DNA of 64,000 nucleotides, taken from contig OY294044.1 in the NCBI GenBank assembly GCA_958510825.1, positions 102,772,893 through 102,836,892 on the forward strand. Direction: 5' to 3'. The position numbers and the translations under genes are program-made. This document shows, one piece after another, positions 53,769-64,000 of the stretch. This DNA is from Brachypterus glaber (taxonomy: Eukaryota > Arthropoda > Insecta > Coleoptera > Kateretidae). The notes below the pieces were generated by a model. It had not been told where the DNA came from. It searched no databases and saw only the letters and a program-made list of their open reading frames with translations. Positions within the stretch are counted from its first letter, which is position 1. The number at the start of each line of letters is the position of its first letter.

Positions 53769-54124
53769 TTACAATTATAAAAAAGGACGACAAAATATTT
53801 CAAATAAAGGTTTTTTTTGTATCCTAATAGAAACATAGAATGAGGAAACATAAAAAAATCTGAGGTGAAGACACTTTGAGGTGGGGGGTATTTTAGCCGG
53901 GGTGTGCCTAGTTATTAGCCGCTAACTAAACGTTTTCGACTACACACCGTTTTCGAGATAATTGATCCCAAACTTGGTAAATACAAATTAATTAGAATTT
54001 TTGCAGATTACACGACATGTTTTAGAAATGGGTATCCTAGGGGTTTTTGGGGTTGCTGAAAACGAATCCGATGTTAAAAATTTAAAATTTTAAATGGCGG
54101 ATACAATGTGCCGTCGAAATTTTT
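53769..54124. other. non-coding, dispersed motif remnants
   Basis: Contains the recurring GGTTGCTGAAAACGAATCCG block at 54051-54070 and AAATGGCGGATACAATG. No gene. Confidence 0.4.
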
Positions 54125-55985
54125 AATATTTCAATCACGGTTCGCAAAAAAGGTCAAATAAAATAAAAAATTGCCCAAGAACTTTGAAAATAAAATTTGA
54201 TTCCTGGCCCTTTCCTTAAATAGGAAAAGCAAAAATTAAAAAATTTCAAAGACAAAATTTTTTTTATCGCACTTTTTTGTTTTGAGTATTATAAAATAGA
54301 TACACGCTGATTTATAATTTTCCCAATTCACCAATATTTGCTACAGTTTACTTTTTTCTGCTTAAACTTTTTACCTGTAACTCAAAAATTAAATTTTAAA
54401 TAATATCTAACAAATAGGACCCCCTTGGGGGGCCTTAAAGAGGACGAAAGCCTAAATTTTTAAATTTTCCTGGGTTTATCTTGTATGCTCTATTTATATA
54501 CCACTATAAGCTATTCTAGTAGTATATTAAATATTTTTTTTAATAGGGGGTTTGGGGGGTCTCGAGCCAATTTTCAGATTTTTTTTTTTAGAATTTTAAT
54601 GTACAAAAAATATTATAATATTATAAATATTTTCTAGATATTGTAAAAGAGTGTTTAAAATGTCGGTTTGGGGGTTAATTATTATATAATATATAATAAT
54701 TAATATTTAATAGTAATTATGAAAAATTTAAAAATTCAATAATATTTTATAACAACTCTCATATATAATTACTATTAAATATTAATTATTATTTTTTTAA
54801 TGTTATAGTTTATCATATAGTTTGCGTTAAATTTTTATTATGTTTATTTACCCAGCTTTAGAAAATAAAATATTTTTGCTTTTATTTTTTCTATTTCTAT
54901 TTCAATTTTGTTTAATACAAAATATAATTTCCACACATTACTTTACTTTGCTTTTAATTTATTGCATTTCCTCTAGAATTAAAAAATCCCTTCAAAACCT
55001 TTCAAAAAAAATTGATTTGTAAAGTAAGTTTTAAAATGTTTTTTCCGAGGTTTTTTCTTTTTCTTCCGATCGTCTGATATCTCTTCTTAAAGCCGAAAGT
55101 AGAGATTTTAAAGTTTTAGGCATAATGTATTATAGAAATATTATGTACATAATTATGTATGTATAATTATTAGATATAGTAAGTCATAACCCTATTGAAA
55201 ATGACGGGTCTGCGCGTGTATAAATGTTGCATAGACCGGACTTGAGCGGGTGAATTTCATCCGCTCAAGTCCGGTTTATGCACCATTTATACCCGCCCAG
55301 ACCCGTCATTTTCAGCAGGGAAGAGTCTTCTTTAACAACTTTCAGGAGAAATATAAACCAAATTTGGCACGTACGCGTGCATAATAATATTATTATTATA
55401 TATCTTTTTCATGTTAATATATAATAATAATAATATATAATATAATATATAATAATATATATTATATAATAATTAACCCCCAAACCGATATTTTAAACAC
55501 TCTTTTACAATATCTCTAATATTTATATTATAATATTTTTTGTACATTAAAATTCTAAAAAAAAATCTGAAAATTGGCTCGAGACCCCCCAAACCCCCCT
55601 ATTGAAAAAAAATATTTAATATACTACTAGAATAGCTTATATTGGTATATAAATAGAGCATACAAGATAAACCCAGGAAAATTTAAAAATTTAGGCTTTC
55701 GTCCTCTTTAAGGCCCCCCAAGGGGGTTCTATTTGTTAGGTAAAAAGTTTAAGCAGAAAAAAGTAAACTGTAGCAAATATTGGTGAATTGGGAAAATTAT
55801 AATACAGCGTGTATCTATTTTATAATACTCAAAACAAAAAAGTGCGATAAAAAAATTTTTGCCGTTGAAATTTTTTAATTTTTGCTTTTCCTATTTAAGG
55901 AAAGGGCCAGGAATCAAATTTTATTTTCAAAGTTCTTGGGCAATTTTTTATTTTATTTGACCTTTTTTGCGAACCGTGCAATACT
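54125..55985. mobile_element. 1.86-kb foldback element
   Basis: Arms of ~600 bases at 54125-54720 and 55440-55985 are inverted with few differences (GGAAAGGGCCAGGAATC on the right against GATTCCTGGCCCTTTCC on the left). The centre has AT-rich TAATATATAATAAT stretches and a separate GC-richer hairpin. No transposase. Confidence 0.8.
55197..55320. repeat. inner hairpin of the foldback
   Basis: AAATGACGGGTCTG ... ACTTGAGCGGGTGAA meets its complement around 55257. Arms are ~58 bases with a few mismatches. Confidence 0.75.
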
Positions 55986-56192
55986 TTTTGCCAAAAAATA
56001 GTCCTGTCGCTGAAACCGAATCCGTTTTTAAAAATTCAAAACCAAAATATCTGATCGAATATTGAAACAGATAGGCGATATAGGATTTTTAAGTGGTTTC
56101 AGCGACCTTAAAAATACTTAAACACTAATTTTTGGCAAAAAAATATTAAAATTTTTAAAAACTTTGGAGCCATATTGGATCCGCCATTTTAA

Positions 56193-57230
56193 CCCTTTGA
56201 GACCCAGTGGGAAATGTATGTCCCATGGGCCCACCCTGTTTCAAGTTACCTCCTGTGCACTGCATATCCCATTTTACGTTGGTAAATTATGTAATGATTT
56301 ATTTTAATTACTTGCAAGCTTGGAGCGTATTTCTACCAAATTTTATTAACAGTATCAACGCGTAAATACGGTAGGTGGTCAGGATTTTATAATAAAATGT
56401 TTAATTTACGTTAATGCAATAAAAACAGCAAATTTTAAGTTATAAGGAAAGTTTATTATTTAGTCTTTTTAAATATACTTATGAAGAGCCGCGTACCTTT
56501 ATTTTATCGAATAAATCATACATCATAGAATAGATATAGTTAATTTTTCATTCTACGTTTCGACTTTTTTTCCCCAAATCAGTAAAAAAAATGTTTGCCT
56601 CCGTCTGTCTGTCTGTCTGGGTGTAAACTCTCTAACTTCATTTCTACATGAGATATTTTATTTGGTTAATTTAGCACTTATATAAAAGATAATTTTAAAT
56701 TGGTCAAAAAATGTTATAAACAACGTTTTCCTAAAACGCATTGTTTCGAGATATTGGCGTTTAAAGCAGTAAAAGGTTTTTTTAGCATATCTCACATATT
56801 TATAACCCGATTTCAAAAAATTATATTTTAAATAAAAGTTTTTTTTTAAGCCGTATAAAATATGTTATATACAGTTTTTTGCTAGAATATAATGTTTTAA
56901 AGATACAGAATTTAAAATCAAACAAAACACCTAGTTTGAAATTTGCAAACTAGATGGCTCTAGTGTACAATAGTGCCAATGTTTTGACAGGGTACTTGCA
57001 ACGTTTCATCTAGTTTTTATCTCAAAATAACAATTATGTTATACTATACCGAGTGAGACATATATAACCCGACTAAGATGCCTACTGGGTCATATATGTC
57101 CCACTTTTTTTTTGTTTTCTATGTAAAATATTTGTTACATAACAATAAAAAAAATCACTTTGTGATAGCCAATGACCAGTCTAAAACTCAAAAAAGTTGA
57201 TACAGAAAGAAATAAAAATCTCTCAAAGGG
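56193..57230. mobile_element. piggyBac-like non-autonomous element
   Basis: Begins CCCTTTGAGACCCAGTGGG after TTAA (56189-56192) and ends TCTCAAAGGG followed by TAAA, one base from TTAA. CCCTTTG-type termini at TTAA are the piggyBac pattern. Subterminal blocks GGGAAATGTATGTCCCA and TGGGTCATATATGTCCCAC are also inverted. A (TCTG)n stretch lies at 56600-56620. No transposase frame. Confidence 0.7.
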
Positions 57231-58082
57231 TAAAATTTTAAATTTTTAACATCGTTTTCGGTTTCAGAATCCGTTGGCAGAATCCAGGTACCTTTTCAGC
57301 TGTTGACTTGTGTTATTTGATTTTTGGGTTTAATTTGATATAATATATTATACATTAATATATATAATATATTATACATTAATATATTATACATTATAAA
57401 TAAACAAATTGTTCTAGAAAACTGGGTGCTTTTTAAAAGATAACCAACAGTTAATAGCGGCGAAGCGTGCAATTAAAAGTATTATTACATACCTTATTGA
57501 AAATAACGTAATGCAATAAACAATCTTATTTAGTTAAAACTATTTTCTGCTGTTTAGTTTTTTCTTGTGAGAAAGTCTCAAATGGACAACTGACAAAAGG
57601 GGAATGAAAATATTGCATCAACCCTCCTGCCATGCTCTGTTAATCCCTAAAAGGTTAGCTGGTCGTCATTTCCTTTTAGCAAGTCAAAACGCATACAGGG
57701 GCGTCTTAAGAGTACGGGCAAGTCCGGCCCCTGCACAGGGCGACCGATTTAAAGGCAGTAAAATCTATAAAATGCATTTTTTATATTAAAAAAAAAAACT
57801 GGTACCAGTATTGGCCGCCCTTATGCTTAGGTATAGTACGGGGGTTATTTTAACGTGGACAAAAAATGTGCAGTAGAATATTTAAATGTGCAGTGGAAAA
57901 TTGGGATTTGTGCAGTATTAAATAAATACACAAAAAAAATATTACAAAAATAGTAAAAAATTATGTTTAAATACACTTCGCGTCAAAATTAACACACCAC
58001 TAATCTGGTTTTAAAATTTATGTTTATCCCTTAGAAATATCACTGTAATATAACTTTTTATTCAAATTTCACTCTTGGGAAT
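57231..58082. other. AT-rich DNA with a small GC-richer patch
   Basis: An AT dinucleotide-rich palindromic stretch at 57335-57400. The patch at 57690-57760 (GGGGCGTCTTAAGAGTACGG) gives a 61-codon frame that is not supported as a gene. Confidence 0.4.
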
Positions 58083-58116
58083 ACGCGGTGTATTTGAAAT
58101 AGCGTCATGAATTTCA
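58083..58116. repeat. family T fragment, left of insertion
   Basis: CGCGGTGTATTTGAAATAGC matches the terminus of copy 3 (33852). The family-T sequence resumes at 60703 after the piggyBac-like insert. Confidence 0.6.
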
Positions 58117-58493
58117 ACCCTCCGTTAACCAGATGGGGTATGACAAACCCCAATGAGTTTATTTTAAACAAAAAACATATTTAGTCTAATTCTATGGGTA
58201 GGTCTACTCGCCTACCTTCGTAAAACACTTCACAGGCCCTTTCCGTGTATTGAGCTCAGTTGGGAGATAAACCGTTGCGAAAAGTGAAAGTGCTCTGGGG
58301 TTGGTGGAACCTTGCATGGTTAATGGCGTCCCAAATTTATTTTAACATTTTACAGTTTTTATTCTAAATATTGCTTATAATTTATAACCAAGTTACTATT
58401 TTATACATATCTTTCTGGCTGAAACATATTGCAGCCAGAAAAATATATATTGCAGGCTGGCTTATTTATTCATTTGGGGATAAATACAGCAAA

Positions 58494-58573
58494 GGGAGTC
58501 TTATTGACATATTATGGGAGTCTTATAGTCATATTATGGGAGTCTTATAGGCACATTATGGAAGTCTTGTGGG
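58494..58573. repeat. 22-bp minisatellite, ~3.6 units
   Basis: Units begin GGGAGTCTTATAG and end CATATTAT at 58494, 58516, 58538 and 58560. Confidence 0.8.
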
Positions 58574-58892
58574 TTTAGCGACATTTTGCACTCGCTGAAA
58601 GCTCCCAGGGGCTGAATGTGGGACATCCCATGAAAGCTTATCGTACGAGCTCCCTGGAAACTCCCTGGAAGTAATTTTGCGGACTAGCTACGTTTGTATA
58701 GATCACTTTAAACCTTTATGTCAAAACTGCTTATAGTTGAATGAATATAATACCAAACATTTTTTTTTTAATTCAATTTGTTTGAAGTTGCATTTTTTGC
58801 TAACGTTTTTAATAAAGTTTCTCAGAATATTCAAAAAATGAGTTTTTTTTATTTTTTTTTTAATTATCTGGGTGAATTTTATTAAATATTTA

Positions 58893-59160
58893 ATTACACG
58901 GGCCAACAAGGATTTTGTGATCGGATGTTTTTTTATTTTCTGGCTTAGTTAAGACACACTGACATCCAAATAAGCATTTTTTTTTGTTTCCATCACCTAT
59001 AATTTTTTTCACCTATAAGCCATGCCAAAAATCTCATTCTTTAACATGAAGTAAATTTTTAAGTTTAGGACATTGCTCTACATCAACATAATCAAAAGTA
59101 GCCTTTTGACACATTTTTACAAAGATGGAAACAAAAATAAAATTTTGGACAACCTAATGG
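58893..59160 (-). repeat. interspersed repeat family C, copy 2
   Basis: Reverse complement of 42026-42290, starting with GGGCCAACAAGGATTTTGTG. Confidence 0.65.
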
Positions 59161-60560
59161 CGCGGATTTTTTTTTGTTTTTTATTTTTCGTTATTTTATT
59201 TGAAATCAGTGGTATCAAAAATAGTCGTATGCAAATGTTATGATCTGAATATTTTATATGTAGTTAAAATTTTAAAATAATATTTCTTTAATATTGCGCT
59301 ATGATACAATCTGGCTTCACGAGATTCGGCTTCGGTAAAGTCGGGTTTGACCTAAATTACATCGGACCCCTCCTCGGTAATTCTTGTCGGTATAACTTAA
59401 AAGTTGTCTAGTAGTCCAAATTATTTATACAAATTTAATTTATAGTTAAAATGATCGTTTCAGATGTCAGAAATAGCAATTAGTTTGCAAATTGATGAGA
59501 CTGAAACTCTTTTGTCGGGGTAATTAAATATGCGCGGTATCTTTGTAGATATTTTGCGCTAATAGCATTGTCAAATAAATTTAACTAGTGACCTTCTTTT
59601 TGGGTATATAAACTCATGAAAATATTCATAATTATTCAGTTTTATTCAGGGTGTCACTATGTAAAATTCAAAAGTGAAAATGTAGTTTCTGTGAAAATTA
59701 ATTTTGAGATTTATTCTTGAATTAAAAAAATAGTTTTTAAACTTAGAAAAATTTTGAGACTCGTTTTATCAGACAAAAATAATTGGACACTTATAAATAC
59801 TGTTAGTATGAACACTGATAGAAATTTTGACAAATATTATTTAACTTTGAAAAATATTTGTAAAATAATTTAAATGACTTATACGAACCAGTTTTAATAT
59901 ACACTAAGAAAAATGTGGAAAATAAATTGGGATTTGAAAATGATTGCGAATAGTTGGGATTTCAAACATAGAATGTTTTAAGTTAGAAGTATTTAATGGA
60001 AAACTAATATTTAATGGAGATTAGAATTTAAGGGCTTTGCATAGAAATAGGACTTAGAAATAAGAATTGATCTTTCATGTTCTTGGAGAATTTATTCACA
60101 TTTATATAATATATTATTCTTAAGTTAAGAAGAAATCGTTTTATCTGTTTCCTAAGCGCCGTCTCCTAGAATACCCGCTCCCGAATAAAGTGATAAGTGG
60201 TTAAGTATATTCTCCGCTCGGGTATACTTTAAATACGATAGAAGATTGTATGGCCAACCTAACTGAGTAAGTTATAATAAAAGTTATAATTAACCGCACG
60301 GCTATAACCGAATTTTATACCACTATCACAAAATTAGTGAAGAATTCGACATCACTACATTAGTAGAAAAATATTTAATAGTAAAAACCCACTTCACTAC
60401 ACAAAAATTCAGACATTTTTCCTTGTTTTTGTTTTCCTGACCCACTGTGCGGTTGTTCAAAACCCTTACGTAATGGACAAAAACGGAAGTTATATTCGAA
60501 ATCAAAATAACTAAATTACCCAAAATCAGTTGTCAGATCCAAATCAAATTTTAAAAGTTG
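59161..60560. other. interior of the piggyBac-like element, no gene
   Basis: AT-rich, with a moderately GC-richer stretch at 59320-59400 and around 60150-60250. No open frame over 65 codons is convincing. Confidence 0.4.
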
Positions 60561-60702
60561 AAAATTTGTTGGCCTGTGTTATCATACAATCATTTTTAAT
60601 GAAATAAATAGTGTTTGTTATTTTTTTTGTGTATTTTAAATTGGGGTTTAATAATCCCTACGTGGTTAATAAGATAACTTTTTCCACCTGGTTAACGAAG
60701 GG

Positions 60703-60810
60703 TTAAGGAGGATGCTACATCTGAAAATATAATATAAAAGTTTCTGTAAACATATGTCTAAAAATGCGTCATAAGGGAGCTATTACCCTTTGCAAGGGGC
60801 TAATAAATTA
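60703..60810. repeat. family T fragment, right of insertion
   Basis: GATGCTACATCTGAAAATAT and the ATGCGTCATAAGGGAGCTA block continue the family-T sequence from 58116. Confidence 0.65.
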
Positions 60811-61262
60811 TTTAATACTGGGGCTTTCCATATTGGTAATTCCAGCGTTGCTTACGTTACATCTTACGCCTATTTTAACTTTTAAGTGTATAAATTTGTC
60901 AATTATATTAAAAGACATAATATTTAAATACAATATTTATTTTTAGTAAATTACAAAGTAACAAAACATATATTTATAATTAATATAATAAGTTTAATTT
61001 GTAATAAATATAATTTTATGTAATGTTCCTGTACGTCTTGTTATAAAATATATATTTTGTAAACAATAAATCTATCTACCTATATCTAATGTTGCTTATG
61101 TTTGTGACATAGATTTTGACTCAAGTACATGTATCTTTAAATTTCTCTTCTATTCCATAATATAAAATCTTTTTAAACTAAATGTGTATTTGAAAATGTT
61201 TTAAAAAATAGGCTAAAATGTTTTAAATCTTTAACAATAATTGTTAAATAATTAAGCAATTA
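60811..61262. other. AT-rich DNA, nothing recognised
   Basis: No gene, RNA or repeat end is visible. Confidence 0.35.
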
Positions 61263-62496
61263 CACTGGTCGACAAATCTGAAGATTTCTCTAACTGAGAT
61301 TCCAGAAATAGGTTTATACTAATTTTGGGTCGCTGAATCCAAATCCGAAGGCCGTTTGTCTCCATCACCCTCAAATTTTTTGATATCATAAAAAAAGTTA
61401 AAATTAGGAAAATTTATTTTGTGTAATTACAAGAAAATTCTTTGACTTATCACATTAAAATTTAGCACGGTTAATAGTAGTAATATAAGTTATTTATTCC
61501 CCTACTTACCCAAAAATACAATTGTGTGTATGTCAGAGGCGTGCGTTCTAAAGTGTTTTTGTAATATATTTCTCCAACAAAATTTATGTTTAAGAATTTT
61601 ACAATTTCGATAAAAAATTATTATTTATTAATTAATTTTACGTAAAAAACATATTGGACCTTTTCATCAAAGGTCAATAGTTTTCAAGAAAAATAGGTTT
61701 AAACACATCTCTGCAAGTTCCACTAAGAAAAAAACTGCTGTCAACAAGATAATACTTTCTCCTAGGTCTAGGTTTATTAAAATAAAAATAAATAAATAAA
61801 TTAAAAAAAAAATTAATTTTTTTTTTCCGAAAAAAGTCTCTTTTTTCGTTTTAACGAAAAATAAATTGAAAAAAAAATAAAAAAAAGTTTTAACCCAATT
61901 TTACCCCCTTACCGCACCCCGATTTTTATAAAAAAAATATCCTAGCCACACAAAAAAAGGTCAATAGTTTTTTTTTTCCTATGTATTTTGATGAGCTGAA
62001 TCCGAATTTGAAGTCAAAATAGCACCTTATCCAATTAGTTTTCCATGTGATGTGCTATTTTGACCACAAATTCGGATTCAGCGCCTCAAAATACATAGAA
62101 AAAAAACAATTGACCTTTTTTTGTGTGGCTAGGATATTTTTTTTTTGATAAAAATCGGGGTAGGGGGTAAAATAAATTTTGTTGGAGAAATATATTAGAG
62201 AAACACTTTAGAACGCACGCCTCTGACATACACACAATTGTATTTTTGGGTAAGTAGGGGAATAAATAACTTATATTACCACTATTAACCGTACTTAATT
62301 TTAATATGATAAGTCAAAGCATTTTCTTGTAATTACAGAAAATCGATTTTCCTAATTTTAACTTTTTTTATGATATAGAAAAATCTGAGGGTGATGGAGA
62401 CAAACGGCCTTCGGATTTGGATTTAGCGACCCAAATTTAGTATAAACCTATATCTGGAATCTCAGTTAGAAAAATCTTCAGATTTGTCGACCAGTG
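61263..62496. mobile_element. 1.23-kb foldback element, highly symmetric
   Basis: CACTGGTCGACAAATCTGAAG at the left (first 20 bases) and the exact complement at the right. Arms of ~500 bases match closely throughout (for example GAGGCGTGCGTTCTAAAGTG against CACTTTAGAACGCACGCCTC). The inner CTGAATCCGAATTTG motif lies in both arms. No transposase; high arm identity suggests a young copy. Confidence 0.85.
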
Positions 62497-63480
62497 TTAT
62501 TGCTAAATTATGCATTAAAAGATGAAATATCTGTTGCTTAGGTTACAAGGAAAATTATTGCTTAGGTTACATTAAATGTCCCTATATTTTTTTGCATTAT
62601 AAACCGACTATATTAACAATGAATTGCAATACCGAGAGTTTACTTTGACTGGCACACTTTCAGTTTTTGTTCGAGGTATTGCTTTCCTATTTTAATGTTT
62701 TCAAAAGTTTGATAAAGCCTTGTATTCATGCAAATTTTTTTAATTTTTTTGTATGCTTTTTTGTTTTATGACTTTCTATGTCCATATAAATCTATTTCGA
62801 GCAAAAACAATCGGTCGGTGAATCGGTCGGTCGATCGGTCGATTTATTTTTGTTGGACGTTCTGTCCGAGAAATCTTGTGGGCACGATAACTTATGAACG
62901 CCTTAAGCTAGCTAACAATAATCTGTATTTTATTTAAAGCCAGTCATGTCACAATTTTCTGGAATAACCCATATGCTCTAAGCTTTATAAGGCCTGTTAA
63001 TCTTGTAATTTTCATCTAGTTATTTTAACCAAAGGACGTGCTAAACGGGGAGCCTTATCACTTTTTTGCCACAAACTTTTGCCCCAGCTAAGACAGATCA
63101 ACCGTTTTTGACATTATTAAAGCTATTAAAATAAAATTTATGTCATAATATACATCCAAAAAGCAATACCTGTGCCTAAACAAAAGTTTTCTACTAGCTT
63201 AAATTTCTAAGGATACAGTTTTTTTAACTGTTGCTTTAAACACTATAAAAAAATTATATTATTATTAAATTATTCTTTAATTTATTTACATTGGCTAAAT
63301 AAATCATAATAATATTAAATTATTTTTTAACTAGTTTTTTTTAACTATGAATTTTTTTAATATCTTTTTATCAAGAACTCTATGAATTTTACTTATTTTG
63401 ATTACAGTTATGGGTTGTGCAAATTGAATATCAAAATTTTAAATGTCTAGATAAATGTCATATAAATTGTTAAAATTAAA
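62497..63480. other. AT-rich DNA with short (TCGG)n array
   Basis: CGGTCGGTGAATCGGTCGG at 62812-62830 and its extension form a tetranucleotide array. It is followed by GGGCACGATAACTTATGAACG, which resembles text after the (TGTC)n array at 16888. The pair marks a dispersed repeat. No gene. Confidence 0.45.
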
Positions 63481-64000
63481 TAAACTATTAGTGCGTTTTA
63501 CTGCATCATTCTGTTGCCACTGGTGCCACTGGTTTGAACGGAATCATCGTTTTACTGCTGACATTTGACCATTCTGTCCATTCCGACGAAACGATCGGGA
63601 GAGGTCCGAATGAAGAGAATGACAGATGTGAAATGTCAAAATAAAAAAATAACTAACGGTTTTCATTATTATTCTGCGCACAAAATTAGGTTACATTTGT
63701 GATTCTGCGTTTATAATTAAAAATATGGACGAACTTAAGTACGGAAACAACGGAAAACGTGTATTGGTTTAACAAAGAAAGTAAGTACATATACCTAGTT
63801 ACCCTCATACAATTAATTTTGTTGTACTGCAATAATAAGTACCTACCTAGATACTTTTTAAAAGTTAATTATTTTTTTTGCAAATATTTACTATGGATTA
63901 AAATACCTACTTTTTATTATATTAATTAAAATATCTGAACTAAGTTTGGGTCCAGAATCTAATAGCATTTGTCGGCTATACTGTTCATTTTCACAAATTA
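63481..64000 (+). other. possible gene start (promoter and 5' exon) at window end
   Basis: A GC-richer patch at 63500-63640 is followed by an ATG at 63725 with a 15-codon frame and a GTAAGT donor-like site at 63780-63785. A different frame (VYWFNKE) is open into the donor. This could be a 5' exon of a gene extending to the right, or a repeat. No function can be given. Confidence 0.25.

Larger units (their letters stand above)
58117..60702. mobile_element. piggyBac-like element, 2.6 kb, inserted in family T
   Basis: Left end ACCCTCCGTTAACCAG and right end CTGGTTAACGAAGGG are inverted. The right side is flanked by TTAA and the left by TTCA (one change). Subterminal blocks GGGGTATGACAAACCCC and ATTGGGGTTTAATAATCCC are also similar in inverted positions. 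The interior has no transposase; it holds repeat C and a minisatellite. Confidence 0.65.

Noticed and set aside
57604..57789. 61-codon plus-strand frame
   Set aside because: A GC-richer patch with no conserved motif, no splice sites and no start context.
1..64000. CRISPR arrays, operons, ribosome-binding sites, riboswitches
   Set aside because: The window is eukaryotic by its introns and retroelements; direct repeats seen are tandem satellites or transposon parts.

Overview
The window is AT-rich eukaryotic DNA, almost certainly from an insect. It carries spliced exons of an animal tetraspanin with GT-AG introns and insect-type non-LTR and Ty3/gypsy retrotransposons. It is also packed with interspersed and inverted repeats. 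No prokaryotic features, CRISPR array or rRNA are visible. The order of insect cannot be fixed from this sequence; a repeat-rich beetle-like genome is only a guess.

Host genes. Four tetraspanin exons are recognisable. On the + strand, 566-769 (large extracellular loop and start of TM4) and 3173-3247 (end of TM4, C-terminus, stop) are joined by a 2.4-kb intron. On the - strand, 31646-31843 (TM1 end, small loop, TM2) and 26364-26525 (TM3 and start of the large loop) are joined by a 5.1-kb intron. Each pair is missing exactly the half that the other supplies, and the phase and residue spacing fit at the join. One gene broken by an inversion or assembly misjoin is therefore as plausible as two partial paralogues.

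Mobile elements from left to right. A palindromic element with two outward hammerhead-ribozyme motifs lies at 5041-5500. A nearly intact two-ORF LINE (11371-15790, - strand) sits inside an older foldback element (11027-15987). A hAT-like element lies at 16118-17612. Around 18.4-19.9 kb a LINE 3' fragment is interrupted by a Tc1/mariner-like foldback and by a 269-bp hammerhead element with a 15-bp target duplication. A second short hammerhead element with a 15-bp duplication lies at 20838-20991, inside another foldback. From 22 to 42 kb there are nested foldbacks, tRNA-derived SINEs, 5'-truncated LINE tails and tandem repeats. An intact Ty3/gypsy retrotransposon (44091-49711, - strand) has LTRs that read as identical and a 5-bp target duplication, so it is recent. 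It landed at the end of another foldback. From 51 to 62.5 kb there is a run of 1-2.6 kb palindromes, including two piggyBac-like elements with TTAA-type ends.

The main oddities are the hammerhead ribozymes (four copies in three elements) and the very high density of long palindromes. The rest is AT-rich sequence where I see no gene. All coordinates of repeat ends were read by eye and may be off by a few bases.
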